Positions 50,152-61,300 of a stretch of DNA of 64,000 nucleotides are shown here, in pieces. The notes beneath the pieces are model-generated. The model was not told the DNA's origin. It made no database searches and saw nothing but the letters and a program-made list of their open reading frames with translations. This DNA comes from Rhynchonema sp. JSB1_4 (taxonomy: Eukaryota > Nematoda > Chromadorea > Monhysterida > Xyalidae): NCBI GenBank assembly GCA_030248065.1, contig JASAMV010004042.1, positions 1-64,000 on the forward strand, written 5' to 3'. Within the stretch, counting starts at the first letter, position 1. The number at the start of each line of letters is the position of its first letter. The translations under genes and the position numbers were made by a program.

Positions 50152-53100
50152 TCAGTCATCAATATCAACCAAGTCCTCGACTTGGCCCACATATTCACAA
50201 ATGTCATCATACAATATCTTGACCACTTTCTGTCCTCCACTCATCAGCTGCACGGTCGCCTGCGCCCGATCCTTGTCCAATTGCAAGACTTTGGCCAATT
50301 TGCCCACATGCCGACTATTGCACACGATTTGCACCACAGCACTGCGCAGGTCGCTGCTACGCGGGATGACTGACTCGAGTTGGTGTTGAGGCAGTTCTGC
50401 AAAATTTCGTGTTTTTGTCGGTGCAGTGGTCACAGAACTGCATAGCGGCATCAAGCTTGATGATCGGATAGGCTCTGATGGTGTCATGTGAATTTTACTG
50501 AGGATTTTCTGAGCTTTTTCGCGGTTGTGCCTTCGGCCAGCGTGCAACAACTTTTGTTTGAAAGAACTTTTACGCCGATAGAAATCCCCAAGCTCGGTAC
50601 CTGCCATCGAGTCTCAACAGAGCGACATTTAATTTCAACATCAGCTGTTTCCACACTAGGCAACAGAAAGCGCACGGATGAAACAACCAACCGATTGATT
50701 CGCCCTTGTCAGTGACGCAATGCACATGATTCACATTCGACACATCAACCACGCGCACCTTCTGTTTGTACAACGATGAGTTCTTATCGATCACCCGGAC
50801 ACGCAGATCGGGTCGGATCCATAGTCGGTCCATTAGGGGTGGTGAGGGATCGCGTGGCCTGAAGGTGGGCTTATATTTATGATATTGTACTGAAATTAGT
50901 GAAACCGCAGCGTCTCACAAACATCAATAACCAAAGGGAAACCAAGTCCACCTAGCTGGATCACACATTTCAGCTAATCTGTAGAAAAGTCGCTTGAATG
51001 CCACCGTAACGTAACGTTACCCACCGTCGTTCCTCAGCTACTATACAGCAAAAGCATGTGAGCCGGTACGTATCAAACTTGGTGATCGGATCGGACCGAT
51101 CGCACGAAACAGACCCGATCTCACCAGCTCCAATAACGAAGTTCGATACCAGCCAATGAGGTGAATAAATCATACAAGACAGAAAACGAGTCAACCAACC
51201 GTTCTTTCCTCTTCCTTTCTCTTCTCTTTTCGTCACGGTCTCTGCGATCGTTTTTCGTACTCTGATCTTTATCCGTCGACGGCAGCGGCCCATCAGTTCC
51301 ATTCGTATACTTTTCGTATTCGTTCTTGTCTGAAGTTCGCACTCAACGTAAAGCAAGGTTTTTTTTACAATGTAATCTGGTGCAATGACACTGATAATTT
51401 CCTGTGCACCGTCAGCATGCGTAGTCCAATCGAACGGGCTAATTTCACTCCTGACAGCTGTATTGCTCATTTCGGTGGTGACCTATTAGAAAACACGACA
51501 GCACCACCGACATGGCTGGCGCAGCAAAAGTACCCAAAATCACCGAATGCCACAAGAACGAACAAAAAATAAAACGGTCAAAGCCAATAAACAACCAAAC
51601 GCACTGATACACTTCGAATCGCGCTCGTATTCGCGTTGCGTGACGAGTTTGAGCACAAACTGACTCATATTCATCGTCTCACCGCCGATCGCTAATTTGA
51701 TTATGGCACGAACGTTGTCTTCGTCGAAGCTCACCACCTGCAGAAAAATATCGTTGTTTTTATCAAGCTTAGTGATCGGTTCGGGTCTGCCTGCTTTGGT
51801 CACGTGACTTTTTTAAATTTGGGAAGTTCAAAATTTGCTGATGTCACTGTAACCAGTTTCGACCAGGTGCAAAGTTGCAACTGGTCGAAGATGATAACAT
51901 TAGAAAGCATCGAAAATAAAAATGCCACAAAGGATCGGCGTCGGTCACGTAGACCGACACCGACGCTTTTTTGCAAAGTACCGACGCTTTTCCGACACCG
52001 ACGCCAATCCCTAATACCAGGTCACCAAAGCAGATCATATCCGAATCCGATCGATATCGATACCGCCCTCTTAAGAATGTGTAATTCACAAAACAACGCG
52101 CACCAACCTTTCCATACGAGTCCCTATGTGGCCCCGACACAATCTTAACGCAAGCGCCGACTTTCATCGCCAATTCCCTGTCCTTTGCATTCTCTTTCTG
52201 TCCATCGTTACCCTGCTGTTGCACACCCTTCAGTTGTGTGGCCAGACTGCGGTCGGCCCCGAGGCCCAGACCTTTCGGTCGAAGTTCGGGCACTTTCGCT
52301 TGGAATACTCTGAAAGTGGGACACGCAATCATGAGGCCGGTATTAACATGAAGTGTGGACATCATTCCGGTCAAATTTTACCGATTGTTTGTAATGATGG
52401 CACATATAATTCGGTTTGTTGATGTGACAAATTTCGAAAAGCGTGAACGTCTTATGATCTACTGACCAAGAGTGATCTACGCTTGCCGTGGCCGAAATTA
52501 GCAGCACAAGTGAACCTCGAGCGATCCTTGATTTGACAGTGAACGTCCCGCGGCCAAGACAAGCAGACAGGAACGACCACCAAGTTTGCAAAGCCGCAAT
52601 CCGTTTATGGAAAAGAGGTAGAGCAACAAAGGTACGATACCACAATAACAAAAAACATGAACCGACCTTTTCTGTGAGCTGCCAATCGGATCGCCTTGAT
52701 TCCATCCCATGCCGCGCAGCATCGCCATACCAAACGCGTCAATTGGTACTGCGCTGTAGTCGGCCTCTACTGACTGAAACAACGAACAAAAATTGTCAAA
52801 AATGGTGTGAGAAACAAATATTCTATGGCCTCACCCTCCGATTACCGATATCAAACTTGGTCACTGTTCTGGTCTCTTTGTATGGTCTAATTCTAATTCA
52901 AGAGTCGTGGACCGATCACTTGGTTCGATACCGGCCATTTTCTTTCCCAAAAATGAAATTCAAACCAAAAACTAACCGATTCCGGCCTAAGCGACACGTC
53001 CAATCGGTCATCGGTCTCGAATCCGTCCGGAACTCGATTGCGCATCAAAATCGGCCCAACATCAGCCACCCCATTTTGGCTGCAGTCATCGACACCGCTG

Positions 53101-54277
53101 GCTTCTTAAGAAAAATCTTGTTGTAATTACGGCATTGAATGACCGATTGTGAGTATTATTGAGCACGGCGACTGCCATAATATTAATCACGGAGGGTGTC
53201 GTTAGGGGGGGTTACCCCCCCCTGCTATGGGGTATGGGAAATCGGCCGGGGGTATGGGTTATGGGAAATTTTTCACTTTTGGAACAAGCACCCCTAAGAA
53301 ATGACTTTTTGACCCCGAGAAGTACCAAAACTGGCCATTTTTCGTCCAAAAATGTCAAAAATCGCGTGCTGCCGCAAGAAAACTCTGTTTTAAGCACTTT
53401 TTAGACCAATTTTGGCACTTTTAGAAGATTTTTGGGGTCATTTTTTTCAAAACCCCCACCCTCGGCCTCGGGTATGAGAAAATTTTGAGTTTTTGGAGAA
53501 ACCCCCCTGGTATGGGAAAATTTTGATTTTTGGGGGTTATATGGGAAAATTTTGAGTTTTTGGAGAAACCCCCCTGGTATGGGAAAATTTTGATTTTTGG
53601 GGGTATGTATGGGAAATTTCCCGAAAATTGGGCTGGGTATGGGAAAATTTCGATTTCTCAACGACACCACTGAGCCATATAACATGAAGGCACTTTTGAA
53701 TGGGGCTCCAAGCGCCTCCAAGAAACGAACGACCGGTCTTTTCGAGCAAACACGGGATCAAATCGTTCTCCAAAGTACCATTCAATAAAGCTCGTTTCGC
53801 TTGTTCACGCAGGTCCAGTTTGGTGGATGACCCTTCCTCCTCAGGGACAACACCGGACGTTGTCGGCTGCTGCACGGTTTCCTCAGCTTTATCATCCTTC
53901 TGAATTCGCCATTCATTTTTTCTCAGCATGGGAATCACCAACGGCTTGTCGACGGGTTTGATCCGGTCGCGCTCGCTGAAAACAAGAATTTTTCCAAGTT
54001 TGCCAAAAAAATCATTTATGAAAAAAGGTCGTTTTGTGTGGACGTGCGTTTTGATCGATCTGTCCTCAACATATTGAATAACGTCATCGGCTTCTTCCGG
54101 TGCAAGATCTGCATCGTCGTCTGAAATAAATTTTTTTAAAACAAAGACGTAGGCTTTACAGCAAAAACATAAGCCACGAATTTTCAGTGGAAATCAATAA
54201 CCTTTGAGCGCTTCAGCTTTTTTGCTCAGGTCAACGGTCTCGGCTTTCTTCGCGACTTTGAATGAAAGCGTCGTCAT
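50152..54277 (-). CDS. GPKOW: GPKOW-like spliceosomal protein (G-patch and KOW motifs)
   Basis: The start exon is 54277-54202 (TTLSFKVAKKAETVDLSKKA); stop TGA is at 50152. In order: an acidic exon (APEEADDVIQYVED, about 54122-54060), SERDRIKPVDKPLVIPML..NEWRIQ (about 53975-53690), G-patch IDAFGMAMLRGMGWNQGDPI (about 52770-52680), LRPKGLGLGADRS (about 52290), first KOW VKIVSGPHRDSYGKV (about 52160-52105), FDEDNVRAIIKLAIGGE with FVLKLVTQREYERD (about 51740-51610), a charged Lys/Arg/Asp linker (51340-51205), the DLRVRVIDKNSSLYKQKVRV block (about 50815-50720), and the C-terminal KOW VGKLAKVLQLDKDRAQATV ending VKILYDDICEYVGQVEDLVD. Same architecture as human GPKOW and plant MOS2, which bind RNA and the DHX16 helicase in the spliceosome. 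Introns carry several short dispersed repeats. Confidence 0.94.
51063..51148. repeat. Short TATCAAACTTGGTGATCGG element in a GPKOW intron
   Basis: GGTACGTATCAAACTTGGTG at the left and AACGAAGTTCGATACC at the right are imperfect inverted ends around GATCGGATCGGACCGATCGC. The same unit, alone or paired, occurs at 7205, 45056, 50450, 51761, 52849 and 58117, and inverted at 47562. Most copies are intronic. Confidence 0.65.
52843..52942. repeat. Second paired copy of the TATCAAACTTGG repeat in a GPKOW intron
   Basis: CCGATATCAAACTTGGTCAC at the left and GATCACTTGGTTCGATACCG at the right form inverted ends around about 55 bp. Related to the unit at 51063-51148. Confidence 0.6.
53191..53674. mobile_element. 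GGTGTCGTT-ended element with TATGGGAAAATTTTG iterations in a GPKOW intron
   Basis: Left end AGGGTGTCGTTAGGGGGG (53193) and right end CTCAACGACACCACT (53673) form a short inverted repeat. The body repeats TATGGGAAAATTTTGATTTT and relatives at least six times, including a tandem duplication of about 66 bp at 53472-53603. A partial relative (GGTGGTGTCGTTGACAAATC, TTCCCATACCGAGCCC) is at 58180-58225 in a BICC1 intron. No target duplication found. Confidence 0.6.
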
Positions 54278-55334
54278 TTTGCGTGGCTTGTGGTTAAATT
54301 AAACGAGCCAAAATTTTGCATAAATGTCGCGCAGAGTTATGGAATGGAGAGCAACAGTAACATTTTCTTTTCCCCCACCACACAGACAACGAAATGAAAC
54401 GTCACAATTCGCTTCGTATCCAAGGCCAACCTGAAACGCAGGCAACATCATGATGTTCATCTGTGCCTCAGTCATCCACCTGAGCTTGTTTCTCATCATA
54501 TTCGAGGGATAATTTGCCCGTCAGTGAGCAAACTGGATCAAAACGCGAATACAAGGTCAGACAACACCAACAGTTGCAGAAAACAAAACTTTATTAGCGT
54601 ACGTCACGAAAACATAAACAAACGTGGTTAGATATGGATACAATAGGAGTGTACACACGCAAAAAAACAAAAAGTCCACAGAACAAAGAAGCAATGTCCC
54701 AAAGAAAACAACTCCATAGCAAAATTAAACAACCATCATTAAAAGACATTACAATGCAGCAAACACCGATAAATACTGTACACACCTGCATAGGGTAGAT
54801 CTAAAGTGACGCGCCCTTAATGGCACAAAATGAATTTGAGTATTACATCGTTCAGTTGATTGAGTGTTATGCATCGACAATAATGAGTGAATGGCATTCG
54901 CTTAGTGTAAACAATCTCTCAATAATAACCTAACAAAATGAGCAAACGAAACCGAGTTATTTTAGGCACGACCGGAACAGAACAGGCACAATCAAGCAAA
55001 CAAAATGTGTGTGTCAACGAAGTAGCAGCCCTGTGATGACTTAGAGAACAAAAAAAATCAAACATTGCAAAAATGACCGGTACTGTACATTAAGATTATG
55101 ACATGATTGTAGCTTGGATATGGATATGGCAATCTGGATTGTTCTAATCTCAATAAATGGCGAAAGAAATGTTGAATGTCACCGAATGATAGGTTCACAG
55201 CCAGGACAGCGTGGAACAGCCATGCAACGCACGCAGCTCTGAAACAGGCGTTTTTGATAATCTATACCGCGTCAAAAACTTGTTGCGAAAACAAGCAAAA
55301 ATAATGATCAGATCTGGTAAAGTGAAGCTGACTA
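54278..55334. other. Spacer between GPKOW start and BICC1 stop: no gene recognised
   Basis: About 1.05 kb between two minus-strand genes: GPKOW promoter next to 54278 and presumably the BICC1 3' UTR beyond. A-rich, no repeat family or conserved frame. ATTTATTG-like and AATAAA signals occur (e.g. CAATAAATGG near 55150, plus strand). Confidence 0.45.
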
Positions 55335-58300
55335 TCACTCACTCAGAATAGCGGAATGTATCTTTCGTCGATTGGTCACTTTCAGTCCCATTTCACGCAA
55401 ATCCGACTCATCCAGACCCAGGAACGCATCGAAGTCGACCTGAACGGTCATATTCAACAACATTGGCCAATTACTACATACAGTTCACTCGCTTACATTC
55501 GTCATACACCACACATGGGCGTGTATAATGGATACAACGAACATCGATCAATGCAGTGCTGCAGCTGGAGGGAGGGGGTCACCTCTGGGGGTACAGTAGG
55601 TAGGCAGATCGACGCCCCATTCTGGTACAGTAGCTTCGGCCTGGTATTGCAGGCAGCGACTTTTGGCTCAAAACTGTCCAAAATCGGTGTTTTCATGCCA
55701 GACAGCCACAAAATAGCGCGATACGCGCGAAATTAGCGTTTTAGGGCACACTGTTATCAATTTTTAAACATGGTTCCCGGATGACCTGCTAGCTCGGCCG
55801 GTACAGCAGGTAGGTTGCCGCCTGCCAGAGCAGCAGCTACACCACTGGATCAATGCCTTCATCCTTGCGATGAAAAACGCCCTAACAAAGCAATTGATGA
55901 AATACCACTTCCAACCGACCTCCTGTTCCCTAAACAAGGGACACAGACTCGATAGGCCGATGGTAGCGAGCACATCATCCGTCGTCTCACACGACGGCAA
56001 TAGGTCGTCGAAGGATCGCGCCTGCTCGAACACCGTCGTTGAACCGAAATCTGCAACACGAGTAGCAATGATGTGAGAGCATCGAGCTGTGCACGTCTCA
56101 TCCTGTGTTCACAGATGGTTGGTGCACCACCACATCGTCAGTGCGAAGCATCAGATACCCACCCGACCCCAGCCAGAAGCGAGAGTGGAGCACAACCAAG
56201 AGAGAGTACCTCGCATGGCGAAGTCATGCGAAACGGCACATAATTTCAACTTCACGTGTCTTAAGATTGGGTTTCCTGTCCCTTTTTCACCATGATTGCA
56301 TTGGTCACGATAAGGCAAGCACAACTCAAACACACCAATCAGTACGCCGCCATCAGCCGCGAACAGCGAACTACTGCCGCGGTTGTTGATGTTTCCGCTC
56401 GCACTGGTCATGCTTTGTCGACTAGCCGATGACGCGTCAAACAACTGATCCTCGTTCAGAACCTGACGTAGTCAATGTTCGTTTGCTTGTAGCATCCAGA
56501 GCCTGATTAGAAGGTGCGCGAGCATAGACCCCACATCTCGCTCATCTTTTCACAGTTCAGAAGTGATCCGACAGTTTTACCAGTGTGATGCGATTTGCAA
56601 ACGAGCGTGCAGCCAGGACATCATCAAAGCGAATTGGCCAGATGGTCAGGCATTTGGGCATTATGCAACTCGCGAAATAACCAAAAATTCCAGAACAAAC
56701 ACCCAATCCTACCGGCAATTGCCCGACAGTTGAGTTGCGAAACTGCGAGCTGCGACGGCGTGGCACATCAACCGTGACCGTCGTTGTTGTTGGCGGACTT
56801 CGAGCTATTGGCGCATTGTTGGGTGACGGCGAATCACGAAGAACTGAGCTCAGTGTGGAACTCTGTAGATTGGAAGCCAATTGTATTTGATTGGGTTGGA
56901 AATCGTAGGGATGTACAAACTCGACACGGACTCTTGTTCTGTCTGACCGCACCTTGCGGTAGAGCATCCGTTTTCGACCATTGTAAAAAGTGATTTCTAA
57001 TGAACGTGTCTGATTTGACACTCATCGATATCAGTGCACCAATTCCAATAAAACCAAAAAAAATCTGTTAACGCCGCAAAGAGCGTCCAAGTAAAGTTGA
57101 TAGGGCTGGGTAGAGAGTAATAGTAATGAAGCGGTGTGGAACATACGGTGTCCGGTTTGATGGCCCTCAACAGCTCGGTGTCTATCGTACGACTGAAACC
57201 CAGTCCGCACCACACATCACTTGGCCGACGCACGCCAATTGGCTCTTCTTGCATCGCTGAAACAACGATTATCAATGTTCAATGATTAAAATGGGCATTC
57301 TTTTTTGCGAAAATATGTGCGCACCTTTCAAAGCCAACAGTCGTTGACGTTGATAGTCATTCATACCATTCTGTCGTTCTGCGCCCACCACACGCCAATT
57401 TTTCCTGAAAGAACATTGAATTTGAATTTTCATTCAAATAATCACATCATTGACCACCAAATAAAACATACGGATCGGACGTGGGCTGTTTGCGTCGTTG
57501 CATCTCACGCGATATCTGCAGCATGCCATTGGCCAGCGGTGAATACTCGGGGATGGGATCTTTACAATTATGGTCGTCTGCAACAAAAGTAGTTCACGTT
57601 CATAATCCTAATAAGTTCACTAATATATCAAACTTATTAGTGCCGCGCGTGCAAGCACTACAAGCAGTTGGGCAGGGCGTTTTAGTGGTCCATTTCATCC
57701 TTTTTATCACAGAAGGATCACAGCGCACAAGCACCAGATTACCGTCAGTGCGACTGCACCAGATTGGCAAGCATGTGTTCACCGAAACATCAACAACCCA
57801 AACCCACCATTCTGCGCTATGCCCGCTGACGGACTAGTTGACCCAGTGTCCCTATCAATCTGATCCCTCAACGCAGTCATGTACTCAGCGGCGGTGGCCG
57901 TAGAATTCAATGCTGTCGCCAACAGACCCACGCCACTGCCACTGTTGTTGTTGTCGCTGGTTGGTGTCGGTGGCTTCGTTTGCTGAAACAGTGCGCCTTT
58001 GTCATGGTGTCCACAGTAGCCAGTGTGCACAACACAGGCCAGCTGGTTGTTGCACAATTGCTAGCAATTGAGACAAATTCATAACAACTACGACGCCAAT
58101 TGCAACCACGCCAAATGTCAAACTTGGTGATCGGATCAGTAACCTTTGACTCAATATACCACCATTGCACAGGTCATATCAGGTGGTGTCGTTGACAAAT
58201 CGGAAATTCCCATACCGAGCCCAAATTTTAACAAATTTCCCCAAAAATCAAAAATGTCCAATACTCCAGAGCAGTGTAGTTCCTAGGGTAGGAAGTTCCC

Positions 58301-61300
58301 CTTTAAAGGTGCTGGTTAACAACCCTTCGACCGCGCTTGATCTTGGGGGTAGTATATTTTAACAAAGTTTGGACATCGTGTTACTCGACCCTAATCTGGC
58401 GAACCGATTGGTTGCTTCCTGATGTTTCACGGCCACGTTGAAGTTTGCCCCTGGTGAAAAAGACCGAAAAAATTTGAAATGCTGCTGTGACACGAATAGG
58501 CTGTTTCAAAGTTTGATACTGGAGTGACAGCAACCTCCAACATTGTGGCGAAAACCGCAATGCCCAATAGCTATTGAAACATCCGCATTGTTGAATAAAA
58601 AAAATAAAAGGTTTCAGAAATCTGGCCATTTTTTTGTTAGGATTTTCTACTCGTATAATTTTAAGCATCTGTGGTGAATGAAATAAGTTGTCAATTACAA
58701 ATAAAAATCCTCTAATTATCAAGTTTTTTGTTTGTGCTCCCCAGTTTTCAAAACCCTACACAGCTCACACAATGTTTACCACAACATGCGCAAGGCAACC
58801 ATTTCACAGCGCACACACACAACAAAGCTTGCCAACTCAAACTTTGTTTTTATGTGCTATCCCCAAGATCAAGAGCGGTCGAAGGGTTGTTAACCAGCAG
58901 CTTTAAGGTACACCGATCTCCCGACCATATTACACTAGTAAACCAATTTCACCTCCGGGCACACTGATTTTTACCTAGGAAAGAACTCGAGGTCAAAGCT
59001 ATTGCCCACCCCAATCGACACCACTGGTCCTATCTCCGACACCAACCCGCTCCTTGGTCGCCTTGGCTTGATCGCTGCCATCAGCCACATTCATCTTTTT
59101 CACCTTATCCACGATTACCGTCGTCTTTTCAACATCGGCCACGTCGGCATCTGGCATCGGTATCGCTGCGCCCGGTGACGGCGGTGGGGCCATAGGGGTG
59201 GCTGAAACGAGACAAAAATTGACGATTCCACCACAGACTTGACATTTTTCTACGTGGCTACGTAGGTTTTGCACCACATTGCCAGCTTGGTGCAGAGGGT
59301 TTTGCAAGCTTTGTGATGTAAAATAGAGATAGCCATGGTTGCCATTCATCTGCAAAACAGCGCGCGCACAAATTTAGGGGCTGATCCCACCCGACTCCCA
59401 GCTACAGTTCCAAAAGCTTCACTTGTGAATTCGTTGTTGCCACATCACGATGTGTGCCCTTGCAACACAGCAAGGCATACTAATGGGGATGATAAACCTA
59501 TTTCAGACGGACAACAAACCAACCAGCGGGTTGCACATACGCAGCAGTGGGCACAGGCGAGTAACTGCTTGGTGTGACATTAGTTGCCGCTGCACCAGCA
59601 AACTTCACTGGACTCAACATAATTGGTGACATTGTACCACCAAGCAGCTCGTCAGGGGCCTCCACGCCGTAATACGGATGTGAGTAACCAATGGCTGCAA
59701 CGCAATTAACGTCATCTGGCACTGTATCTGCGCACCATTTGGTTTGATTGCGTACAACAGTATCAAAATAGGTGACCGAATGAGATCGGTCCGGGTCTGC
59801 CATGCCTGTGCTCAGATGACTTAGAACTTGTGACGTTTCAAGACTAGGGATCGGAATCTGAAGGGGGAGGGGGTGGTTGGGCACACGGTTTCGAAACCCC
59901 ACACCTAACACATCTGGTGAAAAACCCACACGCCAACACCTTTAGATATTGACGGAAACACGTCATAAGTCAGCAGTTTGAAATCAAAAATTGTTCGGTA
60001 CGCTTATTTAGAATTTCAATTTGTCCAAATATTTCAGTCAGTTTCATTTTTTTAAACAAAATTACCAATTTTTTCAACCTGAAAACATCAAGCGTGTTGA
60101 ACAAAATTTGCTCCTGTTGTTGGTTGGTGTGTAAGTGTGGACCACCCACCGTTTAAAAAGCTCACAAATCCACACATAGGAAATCCCACACGCTACATGA
60201 CTGCAAGTTCGCATAATTTCATAAACTCACGTGCAGGCATCGGTGCAAATCCGAACTGCGCTGACATCTGTGCGACCGCACTAGGAGCATGAGGTATCGG
60301 ACTGATATGTATTCTTGGATCGAAGTTGACAGTCAAGGGCGCAGCACCAAGAGGCATTGGGGAAAACGCATGGAAATCCTGCATTTTTCACTTAAAATTC
60401 AGGACCCTACACATTGCAACTGAAAACGTTTAAAAAAATCGATGAACTCAACCTTCATGAACTCATATTCCAAACAAAAACATTCACACGTGTCCGACGC
60501 GCCAACCAAATGATTTCGAACTTGATACAAATTGTTCAGGTTATACTCAGCGCCACGCAATGTTATCGCCTGAAACACGCATTTGTGTCTTTATTACAAA
60601 TGTACATGCCTTCTGAACACCTCATTTCCATCGTACCTTCACCGACGCTCCCTCGTTATTATTTTTCCACCTGGCACAGATCTGAACGTCATAATCGTGC
60701 TGCAATGCCGCGAAATCAATGTTTTCTGCCGATACACTTGATTCACGCATCTCAAACGTCATTAGCACTGGCAATAGGCCCTGAAATGCAATTGAGATCA
60801 AGTTATTTGAATTGAGAATTTGAAATTGCGAATTTGCAATAAAACAGACCACAACATGTTTGCGCGCGGCAGCAATGCTTTGGACGGATTTGCCAGCAAA
60901 CACGAACGTTGTTGAACCGCGGTTGGCCTCGTGCAGCGTCGGATGCTTGATATGTACACCTAAAGGATATTTGTAACAGATTTTTTCCCACAAAAATTCA
61001 AAATCATTATCACCTGTTTTTTGCGCTATCATCACCATATGTCGATTCTCAATGCCGCACACACGCCGCTGCTCACTGGGCAATATTTCCAACGAACATG
61101 TGAAAACCGGCTCGGCTTCCTGAAGTTTTGAAACATTTATGTCCGAAACTAAATTGAACCCAATTAAAAACGCAACGTACAAACGCACCGGCATCATAAA
61201 CTGTCGGATCATATTCTGCACCCCACGTACGATGTTCGATTCTTGATGTAATGACCCACGTACGACACATGTTGGCAAAGCGAATGGTCGATCACGGTCA

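Noticed and set aside
52488..53126. A 212-codon plus-strand frame
   Set aside because: It lies opposite GPKOW exons and introns, including the G-patch exon on the minus strand, and shows no domain of its own.
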